In this document: positions 37,083-45,013 of the stretch, piece after piece
Layout of the letters: the number at the start of each line of letters is the position of its first letter
How positions within the stretch are numbered: the first letter of the stretch is position 1
Assembly: GCA_913055875.1 (NCBI GenBank)
Contig: CAJXJY010000007.1
Coordinates: forward strand, 1-64,000
Direction of reading: 5' to 3'
Length of the DNA: 64,000 nt
Source: an uncultured Altererythrobacter sp.
Lineage (GTDB): Bacteria > Pseudomonadota > Alphaproteobacteria > Sphingomonadales > Sphingomonadaceae
Position numbers and translations under genes: made by a program
The notes under the pieces: model-generated
The model's input: the letters and a program-made list of their open reading frames with translations, nothing else
What the model was told of the DNA's origin: nothing
Database searches by the model: none

Positions 37083-37610
37083 ATGTCGCTGGCGGACGGA
37101 TGGCACCGGAATTCGACTGCCGGAGCGAGAGGAACCGCGCAGCCGCCGATAACGTGGCTCTACGAACTCGCAAGGCACGTGACACGGCCCTATCGGCGCT
37201 ACGCCGACTTCGAGGGGCGCGAGCGGCGCAGCGACTACTGGTCGTTCATATTCAACCTGAATATCGCCATGATGCTGCTCTTCCCGCTCGATCGGGCGCT
37301 GCCGGAGTGGGCCGGCCTTGCCGGGCTCGAGGACGCGATCCCGTCGGGCGCCGCCGGACAGGTCGGCAGCAATGCGGTCGGCATCTTGCTGCTCGCCAGC
37401 CTGGTCCCGCTGCTGGCGGCGACCGTCCGCCGCCTGCACGATACCGACCGGAGGGGGACGTCGCTGTGGATCGTGCTCATTCCCTATGGCGGATGGCTGG
37501 CGATGCTCTGGATACTTGCGCTGCCGGGTTCGCATGGCCTGAATTCGTTCGGAGACGATCCGCGCGACAGACCGCCGGAGCGGCTCGCGGATGCCGAGCT
37601 GTTCGACTGA
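37083..37610 (+). CDS. DUF805 membrane protein
   Basis: A 175-residue protein with the DUF805 signature: YADFEGRERRSDYWSFI, then hydrophobic helices, VRRLHDTDRRGTSLWIVLIPYGGW, and a soluble tail GLNSFGDDPRD. Probably three or four membrane helices. The function of this widespread family is not known. It follows the upstream membrane protein gene by nine bases. Confidence 0.85.
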   Translation: MSLADGWHRNSTAGARGTAQPPITWLYELARHVTRPYRRYADFEGRERRSDYWSFIFNLNIAMMLLFPLDRALPEWAGLAGLEDAIPSGAAGQVGSNAVGILLLASLVPLLAATVRRLHDTDRRGTSLWIVLIPYGGWLAMLWILALPGSHGLNSFGDDPRDRPPERLADAELFD

Positions 37611-37649
37611 CTGCGGGCTAGAGCGCCCGCGTTCCGGTTCCGACGGGCG

Positions 37650-40169
37650 CTAGAGCGCCCTTAGGGCCTGCGCCGGTTTCGCGCGCAGCAGTGGGAGAGA
37701 TCCGGCAAGCGCGAAGACCAGCACGAAGGCCAGCCCGCCCGCCAGCACGGCGAGGATCTCGCCCCAGTCGGGCAGCCAGTCGAACTCGAACAGCTGCGTG
37801 ACCACCAGCCATGCCAGCGCGCTGCCGAGCGCCAGCGACACGCCCGCCAGCACCGCGGCGAGAATGCCGTATTCGGCCAGCTGCATCGCCAGCACCTGCC
37901 GCCGGCTCGCGCCGAGCACGCGCAGCACCACGGTGTCGTAGGTCCGCGCGGCGCGCGCCGCGGCGATGGCGCCGATCAGCACCGCCAGCCCTGCCAGCAC
38001 CGCGACAGAGGCGGCGGCGAACGTCGCGAGGCCGACCTGGCTCAATATCGTGCGCGCCTGCTGCAGCACGCCGCCGACCTCGATCACCGAGCTCGACGGG
38101 AAGGCGCGGACCAATCGCTGCAACAGCCCCGCGGTCGGCGTGCCCTCGGTCAGCTCGATCGTCGCGGTCATGTTGTGCGGCGCGTCCTCGAGCGCGTTGC
38201 GGCTGAACACGAGCACGAAATTGAAGCCCATGTTCTCCCAGTCGAGCCGCCGCAGGTTGGCCACCCGCGCGGTGCGTTCGACCCCGAGGATGCCGACGGT
38301 GAGGTAGTCGCCGATCTCCAGGTCGATCGCCGCGGCGAATTCCTCGTCGACCGAGACCAGCGGCTCGCCGTCATACATCGGATCCCACCACATCCCGTCG
38401 GTCAGCGCGTTGCCGTAGGGAAGCGTGTCCGAATAGGTCAGCCCGCGCTCGCCGCGCAGCGGCCAGGCGCCGTCGGGGATTTCCTCGAGCTCGGACACGC
38501 GCACCATGTCGCCCTCGGGCCCGTAAGCGAGGATCGCGCCGCGCAGGGTCGGCACGATACGGGTCGTCGCGCCCGGGTCCTGCTCCTCGACGATCCCGGC
38601 GAATTCGGCGACCCCGTCCTTGGGGATGTCGAGCACGAAATAGTCGGGCGCCTGCTGCGGCACGCTGCGCTCGATATTGCCATCGATTGCGCTCTGCATC
38701 GCCGCCAGCAGCACGAATGCGGCGAGGCCGAAGCCGAGCGCGGTGACCAGCGAGCCGGTCGAGCTGCCCGGCCGGTGGAGATTGGCGAGCGCGTTGCGGA
38801 CCAGCGGGTTGCGCGGTCGCGGCAGGCGGCGCGCGAGGGTACGGATGCCCGCGCCGAGCAGCGCGAGCAGGCCGAGCACCAGCGCCGCGCCGGCGAGGAA
38901 GCCCGCCGCGAGCTCGGGATAGTTCGAGGCGAGCAGCACCAGCGCGACGATCGCCACCAGCCCGCCGAGCACCCACGGCAGCGCCTGCCGGTCGCGCGCG
39001 AGCGGAGTCACGCGCGCGCGCATCAGCGCCATGGCGGGGAAATTGCGCGCGCGCACCAGCGGGGTCGCGGCGAACACCAGCGCCACCAGCAGCCCGAAAC
39101 CCGCAGCGAGCAGCAGCGCGGAGGGCTCGATCACCAGCCCCGCCTCGACCGGCAGCAGCCCCTGCAGCGCGAGGCCGAGCAGCGGGGTGACCGCCACGCC
39201 CACCACCAGCCCCGCCAGCGCGCCCGCCAATGCCGCGGCGCCGATCTGGAGCGCGTAGATGCGCGCGATATCGCGGCTCGACGCGCCGAGCACCTTGAGC
39301 GTCGCGATGCTGGTCCGCCGCGCCTCGAGATAGGACGTCACCCCGCCGCCGATCCCGATCCCCGCGATCACCAGCGCGGCGAGCCCGACCAGCGTCAGGA
39401 ACTCGCCCATTCGTCCGACGAAGCGGTCGGCCCCGGGCGAGGCGCGGTCGCGGGTGCGAAAGTCGAAGCCCGCTTCGGGAAAGGCCTCTTCCAGCGCCTC
39501 CTCGACCGCCTCCGGCTCCTGACTGCCCGAGAAGGCGACGCGGTACTTGCTCTGGTAGAGAGCGCCCGGCGCGACCAGCCCGGCCTCGGCGGGCAGATCT
39601 TCGGCCACGATCACGGTCGGACCGAGCTGGAAGCCTTCGGAAAGCTTGTCGGGTTCGTTCTCGATCACCCCCGCTGCGATCAGCTCGGCGGTGCCGATGC
39701 GGAAGCGCTCGCCGACCGCTATGCCGAGCCGGTCGATCGCGCCCTGGCCGAGCCACGCTTCGCCGGGGGAGGGCGCGCCCGCGCTGCGGCCGTCCTTCAG
39801 CGTCATTTCGCCATAGAGCGGCCAGCGCTCGTCGACCGCCTTCAGCCCGACCGGCGCGGCATTGTCGCCCGCGACCGCCATCGCCTGCATCCGCGTCCCG
39901 CCCGAGAGCGTGCCGTATTCCGCCAGCGCGGCCTTTTCCTCGGGGTTGAGATCGCGCTGCCACACCTCGACTTCGAGATCGCCGCCGAGCAGTTCCTGCC
40001 CGCGGTTTTCGAGTTCGCGCTCGATCGCCGCGGTCAGCGTGCCGATCGCTGCCAACGCGCCGGTACCGAGGAACAGGCACACCAGCAGCAGCCGCAGCCC
40101 CTTGAACCGCGCATTGAGATCGCGCCGGGCGATTTTCCAGGCGGTGGACAGGGGGAGGGTCGCGCTCAT
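37650..40169 (-). CDS. FtsX-like ABC transporter permease (YbbP type)
   Basis: An 839-residue inner-membrane permease. One N-terminal helix (FKGLRLLLVCLFLGTGALAAI) is followed by a large periplasmic domain. Two FtsX-type membrane bundles follow, one near residues 255-440 and one at the C-terminus (FAAASVAVLAGLAVLIGAIAAAR to the end). Size and topology match E. coli YbbP. With the ATPase encoded upstream it should form a MacB/LolCDE-like exporter or lipid/lipoprotein-handling complex. It is separated from its ATPase by about 140 bases of palindromic repeat. Confidence 0.88.
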   Translation of the reverse strand: MSATLPLSTAWKIARRDLNARFKGLRLLLVCLFLGTGALAAIGTLTAAIERELENRGQELLGGDLEVEVWQRDLNPEEKAALAEYGTLSGGTRMQAMAVAGDNAAPVGLKAVDERWPLYGEMTLKDGRSAGAPSPGEAWLGQGAIDRLGIAVGERFRIGTAELIAAGVIENEPDKLSEGFQLGPTVIVAEDLPAEAGLVAPGALYQSKYRVAFSGSQEPEAVEEALEEAFPEAGFDFRTRDRASPGADRFVGRMGEFLTLVGLAALVIAGIGIGGGVTSYLEARRTSIATLKVLGASSRDIARIYALQIGAAALAGALAGLVVGVAVTPLLGLALQGLLPVEAGLVIEPSALLLAAGFGLLVALVFAATPLVRARNFPAMALMRARVTPLARDRQALPWVLGGLVAIVALVLLASNYPELAAGFLAGAALVLGLLALLGAGIRTLARRLPRPRNPLVRNALANLHRPGSSTGSLVTALGFGLAAFVLLAAMQSAIDGNIERSVPQQAPDYFVLDIPKDGVAEFAGIVEEQDPGATTRIVPTLRGAILAYGPEGDMVRVSELEEIPDGAWPLRGERGLTYSDTLPYGNALTDGMWWDPMYDGEPLVSVDEEFAAAIDLEIGDYLTVGILGVERTARVANLRRLDWENMGFNFVLVFSRNALEDAPHNMTATIELTEGTPTAGLLQRLVRAFPSSSVIEVGGVLQQARTILSQVGLATFAAASVAVLAGLAVLIGAIAAARAARTYDTVVLRVLGASRRQVLAMQLAEYGILAAVLAGVSLALGSALAWLVVTQLFEFDWLPDWGEILAVLAGGLAFVLVFALAGSLPLLRAKPAQALRAL

Positions 40170-40170
40170 T

Positions 40171-40303
40171 TCTCCCCTCCCGCTTGCGGGAGGGGTTGGG
40201 GGTGGGCCCGGCGCGACATCGGAGGGGCCGACAGGCCCACCCCGCTGCGACTAGGCAGACAAGCTGCCAAGTCTCGCTCCCCTCCCGCTTGCGGGAGGGG
40301 GGG
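40171..40303. repeat. Paired palindromic repeats inside the ABC operon
   Basis: Two copies of the hairpin CCCCTCCCGCTTGCGGGAGG (from 40174 and from 40279) flank a spacer with GGTGGGCCCG / AGGCCCACCCCG complementarity. The element separates the ATPase gene from the permease gene. Because both are needed for the transporter, it may tune the relative expression of the two genes. Confidence 0.7.
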
Positions 40304-40313
40304 CTTGCGCGGA

Positions 40314-41003
40314 TCACTCACGGCTGTCGCTCTCGATCCGCCCGTCGGCCATGGTCAGCACGCGGCCGCAGCGTTCGGCGAGTTCGGGATCGTGGGTGAT
40401 GACCAGCAAGGTCGCGCCGGTTTCCTCGCGGCGTGCGAACAGCAGGTCGATGATCTCGTGCCCGGTCGCGACGTCGAGATTGCCGGTCGGCTCGTCGGCG
40501 AAGATCAGCCGCGGGCGCGGCGCGATCGCGCGGGCGATGGCGACGCGCTGCTGCTCGCCGCCCGAAAGCTGGGTCGGGTAATGATCGAGCCGGTGGCCGA
40601 GCCCGACCGCTTCGAGTTCGGCCTGCGCGCGCGGCATCGCGTCGGGCTCGCCCGCCAGCTCCATCGGAGTGGCGACGTTTTCGAGCGCGGTCATGGTCGG
40701 GAGCAGGTGGAAGGCCTGCAGCACGATCCCGATCCGCCCGCGCCGGGCCTGCGCCAGCGCGTCCTCGTCCATTGCGGCGAAATCGGCGCCTGCGACCTGC
40801 ACCGCGCCCCCGCTCGCGCGTTCGAGGCCCGACAGCACTGCCATCAGCGAGCTCTTGCCCGAGCCCGACGGGCCGAGCAGCGCGAGCACTTCGCCTTCGG
40901 CGACGTCGAGGTCGATCCCGCGCAGGATATCGACCGGCGCGTCGTCGCTGCCGAGTGTCAGGGTCAGGTTGCGGGCGGAAATCGCCGGAGTAGGACTTGT
41001 CAC
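40314..41003 (-). CDS. ABC transporter ATP-binding protein (YbbA/LolD type)
   Basis: A 229-residue ATPase with Walker A GPSGSGKSS, Q-loop VLQAFHLLPTMTALENV, signature LSGGEQQRVAIARA, Walker B LIFADEPTGNLD and switch His in VITHD. The LolD/MacB-like signature fits a partner for the FtsX-like permease downstream. It is divergent from and slightly overlaps the leader of the TesA-type esterase, reproducing the tesA-ybbA-ybbP arrangement of E. coli. Confidence 0.92.
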   Translation of the reverse strand: MTSPTPAISARNLTLTLGSDDAPVDILRGIDLDVAEGEVLALLGPSGSGKSSLMAVLSGLERASGGAVQVAGADFAAMDEDALAQARRGRIGIVLQAFHLLPTMTALENVATPMELAGEPDAMPRAQAELEAVGLGHRLDHYPTQLSGGEQQRVAIARAIAPRPRLIFADEPTGNLDVATGHEIIDLLFARREETGATLLVITHDPELAERCGRVLTMADGRIESDSRE

Positions 41004-41050
41004 GCCCCGCCGATGGCATAGGTGGGCAGGGCGAACAAGGAGACTCGCCG

Positions 41051-41737
41051 ATGCATCTCGCCCGTTTGTCGATAGCGCCCGCGCTGCTTCTGGCCGCTTG
41101 CGGGACCGAAGCGCCGCCGAGCGAGCCTGTCGAGACCGCCGTACCCGACGCGAGCGAGCAGGCGGTCGAAGGGCCCGAACGCCGCATCCTCGCTTTCGGC
41201 GACAGCCTGTTCGCGGGCTACAACGTCGCGCAGGCGGACAGCTATCCGGCCGAATTGCAGGCAGCGTTGCGCGAGCGCGGCATCAACGCGGCTGTCGCCA
41301 ATGCCGGCATTTCGGGCGATACCAGCGCGGCCGGCCTGCAGCGGCTCGCCTTCACGCTCGACGCGCAGGAGCAGAAGCCCGACCTCGTCATCCTCGAACT
41401 GGGCGGCAACGACCTGCTGCGCGGCCTCTCGCCCGCCGAAACGCGCGCCAATTTCGAGGCGATGCTCGATATCCTGAAGGAGCGCGAGATCCCGGTGCTG
41501 CTGATGGGCATGCGCGCGCCGCCCAATTACGGGCCCGAATACCAGCGCGAATTCGACGCGCTCTATGCTTCGCTGGCGCAGGAATACGGCGCCGCGCTGG
41601 TCCCGTTCTGGCTCGAGAGCATCTACCGGGACCAGAGCCTGTTCCAGTCCGACCGGGTCCATCCGACCGAGGAGGGGATAGAGCGGCTCGTCGGGGCGAC
41701 GGTCGAGGATGTGGCGAAGGCGCTGCCGGAGGAATAG
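41051..41737 (+). CDS. tesA: SGNH-family esterase (TesA-type arylesterase/lysophospholipase), lipoprotein
   Basis: A 228-residue GDSL hydrolase. The catalytic Ser lies in FGDSLFAGY (block I), the oxyanion residues in NAGISGDTSAAGL (block II) and LELGGNDLLRG (block III), and Asp/His in SDRVHPTEEG (block V). The signal ends LLLAACGTE, so it is a predicted lipoprotein. The ATG at 41051 follows AAGGAGACTCGCCG. Family members hydrolyse thioesters, aryl esters or lysophospholipids in the periplasm. Confidence 0.92.
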   Translation: MHLARLSIAPALLLAACGTEAPPSEPVETAVPDASEQAVEGPERRILAFGDSLFAGYNVAQADSYPAELQAALRERGINAAVANAGISGDTSAAGLQRLAFTLDAQEQKPDLVILELGGNDLLRGLSPAETRANFEAMLDILKEREIPVLLMGMRAPPNYGPEYQREFDALYASLAQEYGAALVPFWLESIYRDQSLFQSDRVHPTEEGIERLVGATVEDVAKALPEE

Positions 41738-41740
41738 GGC

Positions 41741-41820
41741 GAGCCCCTGCGAAGGCGGGGGCCTCAGGCAATCGGGCGGCTCGCCTGCGGCACGAGGTCC
41801 CCGCCTTCGCGGGGACTCAC
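41741..41820. repeat. Intergenic palindrome between convergent tesA and recF
   Basis: Complementary segments CCCCTGCGAAGGCGGGGGC and GTCCCCGCCTTCGCGGGGAC form two hairpins and can pair with each other. The element overlaps the stop codon region of recF. It may act as a bidirectional terminator. Confidence 0.6.
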
Positions 41821-42899
41821 ACCCTTTCCACCGCACCCTCGCGCACCCGCCATACCGCCGCCTCTTCGGCAATCTCCGCGAACGGCGTCATCTCGGTCCC
41901 GGTCAGCCACACCTGCGCCGCACCTTCGCGCAGCCGCTCGAACAGCGCCGCGCGGCGGACAGGGTCGAGATGCGCGGCGACTTCGTCGAGCAGCAGTAGC
42001 CCCGGACGCCCCTGCGCGGCCAGTTCGGCATGGGCGAGGGTGATCGCGATCAGCATCGCCTTCTGTTCGCCGGTCGAGCATTCGGCCGCGGGCATGCTCT
42101 TGCCCGCCATCGTCACCAGCAATTCGTCGCGATGCGGGCCGGTCAGCGTGCGGCCCGCGCGGCGGTCGGCGCGGCGGCCTTCGCGCAGCGCTGTAGCCAG
42201 CGCTGCCTCGTCGGCCGGTCCGCCCGGTTCGATCGCCAGCAGCGGCCGGGCGAACGGCTCGTCGGGCACAGCGGCAAGCGCGTCGGACAGCCGCGCGATC
42301 GTCCGCAGCCGCGCCTGCGCGAGCTCGGCGCCGTGTTCGGCCAGCTGCACCTCGATCCCGTCGAGCCAGGCGGGGTCGGGTTCGCGCTCGTCGCCGAGCA
42401 GCCGGTTGCGCTCGCGCAAGGCGCCTTCGTAGCGCGCGGCATGGCGCGCATGGCCGGGTTCGAGCGCGAGCGTCATCCGGTCGACAAAGCGCCGCCGCGC
42501 CCCCGCGCTGTCGGCGAACAGCCGGTCCATCGCCGGAGTCAGCCAGCCTATCGCGAGCCATTCGCCGAGGCTCGCCGCGCTCGCTTCCGCGCCGTTGACG
42601 CGAACCTTTCGCCGCCCCGGCAGATCGGCGCGGACGAAAGTGCCCAATCGCACCGGTTCGCCCTCCGCCTGCGCCAGCGACGCGCCGACCGTAAAGCCGC
42701 CGCCACCCGACTGCGAAGGCAGGTCGGCCAGCGCCGCGCGCCGCAAGCCGCGCCCGGGGGCGAGCAGCGAGATCGCCTCGAGCACGTTGGTCTTGCCCGC
42801 GCCGTTCTCGCCCACCAGCAGGTTGAAGCGCCGCGTATCGTCGAGCGCGGTGTCGGCATGGTTGCGGAAGCGGGAAAGGGTGATCCGGTCGAGCGCCAT
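41817..42899 (-). CDS. recF: DNA replication/repair protein RecF
   Basis: A 360-residue SMC-like ATPase that helps load RecA at gaps. It begins with LDRITLSRFRNHADTALD, Walker A GENGAGKTNVLEAISLL, the signature region with STGEQKAMLIAITLAHAEL, and Walker B GLLLLDEVAAHLD. Length is standard. It is not beside dnaN or gyrB here. The upstream spacer is shared with the divergent psp-like operon. Confidence 0.95.
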   Translation of the reverse strand: MALDRITLSRFRNHADTALDDTRRFNLLVGENGAGKTNVLEAISLLAPGRGLRRAALADLPSQSGGGGFTVGASLAQAEGEPVRLGTFVRADLPGRRKVRVNGAEASAASLGEWLAIGWLTPAMDRLFADSAGARRRFVDRMTLALEPGHARHAARYEGALRERNRLLGDEREPDPAWLDGIEVQLAEHGAELAQARLRTIARLSDALAAVPDEPFARPLLAIEPGGPADEAALATALREGRRADRRAGRTLTGPHRDELLVTMAGKSMPAAECSTGEQKAMLIAITLAHAELAAQGRPGLLLLDEVAAHLDPVRRAALFERLREGAAQVWLTGTEMTPFAEIAEEAAVWRVREGAVERV

Positions 42900-43019
42900 C
42901 GGTCGCGGAGCGATAGGATGGCGCCACGCGATTCACCACCCGAAAACGGCGATCCCAACAGATGGTGGAATTTCCCAACCTTTCGGATCGATGAACGGAT
43001 CATTCAGGGAGCGAATGTC

Positions 43020-43047
43020 GAAAAATCGCGGAATTCCGCCATTTTTC
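43020..43047. promoter_or_regulatory. 28-bp near-perfect palindrome upstream of sigma-54-type promoter
   Basis: Centred on GCGGAATTCCGC, flanked by GAAAAAT on the left and ATTTTTC on the right, with one mismatched pair. It ends seven bases before the -24 element of the putative sigma-54 promoter. It could bind a dimeric activator or repressor or form a cruciform. Confidence 0.55.
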
Positions 43048-43053
43048 AAAACT

Positions 43054-43067
43054 GGCACGCCTCCTGC
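43054..43067 (+). promoter_or_regulatory. Sigma-54 (RpoN)-type promoter
   Basis: TGGCACG-CCTC-CTGCAA has GG at 43054-43055 and GC at 43066-43067 separated by exactly 10 bases, the invariant -24/-12 spacing. It lies about 60 bases before a small membrane protein gene and pspC. Phage-shock operons in enterobacteria are sigma-54 dependent, which supports the call. Confidence 0.65.
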
Positions 43068-43128
43068 AATGTTGTTTGTGTCCACGGGATCGGCCCGGAC
43101 GGACGGAAACTTGAAAAGGGGAATACCA

Positions 43129-43260
43129 ATGCAGTTCTTCGACAATCTCAGCGGCCGTGTCGTTGCCGCCGTCTCTTCGCTGGCCTTCTCGGCCTTCTTT
43201 CTCGCCGCCGCGATCGTGCCGGCCAGCCCCGGTGTCGTCGGTGGCGGAGTGTTCGCATGA
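43129..43260 (+). CDS. Small membrane protein, 43 aa, coupled to pspC
   Basis: A 43-residue protein with a short amphipathic start (MQFFDNLSGRV) and one hydrophobic helix (AAVSSLAFSAFFLAAAIV). The ATG follows AAAAGGGG. Its TGA overlaps the ATG of pspC (ATGA). The position corresponds to pspB or a similar small partner, but the sequence is not recognisably PspB. An envelope-stress role is inferred from context. Confidence 0.65.
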   Translation: MQFFDNLSGRVVAAVSSLAFSAFFLAAAIVPASPGVVGGGVFA

Positions 43261-43472
43261 GCCAGCTCGACCGCAAACCCGCCGTCGGCGTCCCGGGCAA
43301 GAGCTTCCGGCTCGACAAGACCGATGCCAAGCTCTGGGGCGTCTGCGGCGGGATCGCCAACTACTTCGGGATCGACCCGCTGATCGTCCGCCTCGGCTTC
43401 GTCCTCGGCACGCTGATCGGTTTCGGATCGTTCATCCTGATCTACCTCGCGATCGCGCTGATCGCGGACTGA
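43257..43472 (+). CDS. pspC: PspC domain protein
   Basis: A 71-residue PspC-domain protein: FRLDKTDAKLWGVCGGIANYFGIDP is the family core, followed by one or two membrane segments (VRLGFVLGTLIGFGSFILIYLAIALI). In other bacteria PspC is an inner-membrane sensor/effector of the phage-shock response. It is translationally coupled to the 43-residue protein and lies behind a sigma-54-like promoter; no pspA or pspF is in the window. Confidence 0.88.
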   Translation: MSQLDRKPAVGVPGKSFRLDKTDAKLWGVCGGIANYFGIDPLIVRLGFVLGTLIGFGSFILIYLAIALIAD

Positions 43473-43495
43473 CGGGTTCTCTCCGGAGAACCCGT
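43472..43495. terminator. Hairpin after pspC
   Basis: ACGGGTTCTC and GAGAACCCGT form a 10-bp perfect stem with loop TCCG immediately after the pspC stop. There is no U-tract. It leads directly into a GTCATCCC-type repeat. Confidence 0.5.
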
Positions 43496-43575
43496 CATCC
43501 CGGACTTGATCCGGGATCTCGTGCCGCCTGGTCGGACGGTACCGAGAAAGATCCCGGATCAGGTCCGGGATGACG
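43493..43575. repeat. GTCATCCC palindromic repeat, copy 1
   Basis: CGTCATCCCGGACTTGATCC at the left end is the inverted complement of the right end (GGATCAGGTCCGGGATGACG), and each arm contains its own small stem. The centre reads CTCGTGCCGCCTGGTCGGAC. Related copies lie at 49562-49644 and 51278-51358. It sits between convergent pspC and the SDR gene. Confidence 0.8.
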
Positions 43576-43583
43576 ACCAATCC

Positions 43584-44366
43584 TCACATCGCCGAAATAC
43601 CGCCGTCGAGCTTCAGCTCGGCCCCGGTCATGAAGCGGCTCTCGTCGCTGGCCAGATAGACCACCGCATTGGCGATATCGTTCGGCTCGCCGACGAATTT
43701 GAGCGGGATCTGCCGCGCCAGCTTCTCCAGCAGCACATCCTTGTCGAGATTGTGGTTCTTCGCCGTGCCGTCGAGGATCGGCGTGTCGACGAAGGTCGGA
43801 TGCACCGAATTGCAGCGGATCTGCATGTTGTTCTTGGCGCAATGCAGCGCGATCGACTTGGTCAGCATCCACACCGCCGCCTTGGACGAATTGTAAGCCG
43901 GCATGGTGTCGCTCGCGATCAGCCCGGCGATGCTCGAAATGTTGACGATCGAGCCGGGTGCGTGCTCGCGCATCAGCGGCAGCGCCTTCTGGCAGCCGTG
44001 GAAGATCGAATCGACATTGACCGCGTAGCAACGCTTCCAGTCCTCGAACTTGCAGGTCTCGATATTGCCGCCGACGCCGATCCCGGCATTGTTGACCAGC
44101 ACGTTGAGCCCGCCGAGATGCTCGCGCGCGGCCTCTACCGCCGCATCCCATTCGCCGGCATTGGTGACGTCGTGGCCGATCGCATAGGCGGTGCCGGCGC
44201 CGAGCGCGCGATTGATGTCCTCCGCGGTGCCCGCCGCGCCGTTCGAATTGATGTCGGTGCACAGCACACGCGCGCCTTCCTCCGCCAGCCGCCGCGCATG
44301 CGCCGCGCCCAGACCCTGCGCCGCGCCCGTCACCAGCGCCAGCTTGCCCGCACATCTGCCTGCCAT
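43584..44366 (-). CDS. SDR family NAD(P)-dependent oxidoreductase
   Basis: A 260-residue classical short-chain dehydrogenase. Cofactor motif TGAAQGLG (14-21), NNAG (VLVNNAGIGVGG), catalytic Ser in VNISSIAGLIAS and YNSSK for the Tyr/Lys pair, and the C-terminal GAELKLDGG. Acidic VLCTDINSNG after beta-2 suggests NAD preference. Substrate unknown; related enzymes act on sugars, steroids or cyclic alcohols. It is four bases from the Nudix gene on the same strand. Confidence 0.9.
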   Translation of the reverse strand: MAGRCAGKLALVTGAAQGLGAAHARRLAEEGARVLCTDINSNGAAGTAEDINRALGAGTAYAIGHDVTNAGEWDAAVEAAREHLGGLNVLVNNAGIGVGGNIETCKFEDWKRCYAVNVDSIFHGCQKALPLMREHAPGSIVNISSIAGLIASDTMPAYNSSKAAVWMLTKSIALHCAKNNMQIRCNSVHPTFVDTPILDGTAKNHNLDKDVLLEKLARQIPLKFVGEPNDIANAVVYLASDESRFMTGAELKLDGGISAM

Positions 44367-44370
44367 AATC

Positions 44371-44904
44371 CTAGTCCTCTCCGATGAATCCCGCCGCCAT
44401 CAGCATGGCGATGCGCACGTCGATACCGTGGCCCAGCGCGCGCCGCTGCGCAACGAATTGCGGCAATTCGGCCAGCCTTGCCCGGTGCACGGTGATGTCC
44501 TCGCTCTCGGTCCCGCCGCCTTCGCCCACTTTGGTCAAGCCATGCGCGCGAAGCAGCGTGAAGCTTTCGCTGACCATGCCGGGGCTCGAATAGAATTCGC
44601 CGAGGTTTTCCATCCGCTCGGCGCGGTAGCCGGTTTCCTCTTCCAGCTCGCGGATCGCGGCGGTTTCGGCGCTTTCGTCCTCGGCACCGTCGTCGTCCCC
44701 GATCAGCCCGGCGGGGAGTTCGAGGCACACCTTGCCCAGCGGCACACGGTGTTGCTCGACCAGCAGCACGTGCCCGTCCTCGATCGCGACGATCGCGGCG
44801 GCGCGGATGCCGCGCGCGCGACCGGCATATTCCCATTTGCCGCGGCGTTTGGCAGTGATGAATTTGCCCTGCCAGACGATTTCTTCGGGTTCGTCGCTGT
44901 CCAT
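44371..44904 (-). CDS. Nudix hydrolase (ADP-ribose pyrophosphatase type)
   Basis: A 177-residue Nudix enzyme. LELPAGLIGDDDGAEDES leads into AIRELEEETGYRAE, the catalytic REUxEExGU core, with extra acidic residues between the first Gly and the helix. YSSPGMVSESFTLL downstream is typical of ADP-ribose and related NDP-sugar hydrolases. The ATG at 44904 (MDSDEPEE) is chosen because the longer frame runs into the palindromic repeat upstream. Likely role: housecleaning of ADP-ribose or similar diphosphates. Confidence 0.88.
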   Translation of the reverse strand: MDSDEPEEIVWQGKFITAKRRGKWEYAGRARGIRAAAIVAIEDGHVLLVEQHRVPLGKVCLELPAGLIGDDDGAEDESAETAAIRELEEETGYRAERMENLGEFYSSPGMVSESFTLLRAHGLTKVGEGGGTESEDITVHRARLAELPQFVAQRRALGHGIDVRIAMLMAAGFIGED

Positions 44905-44910
44905 CGAAAT

Positions 44911-44985
44911 CCGTTCGTGCTGAGCTTGTCGAAGCACGATTGGCACGCGCTTCGCCCGGCCCTTCGACAGGCTCAGGGCGAACGG
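44911..44985. repeat. TTCGACAGGCTCAG-type palindromic repeat, copy 1
   Basis: The left arm CCGTTCGTGCTGAGCTTGTC and right arm (GACAGGCTCAGGGCGAACGG) are inverted relatives separated by about 22 bases. This is the repetitive extragenic palindrome common in many proteobacteria. It lies between the Nudix gene and the TPM membrane protein gene. Confidence 0.75.
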
Positions 44986-45013
44986 GTCAAGAGTCGATGC
45001 GCCGAACGGCCTG

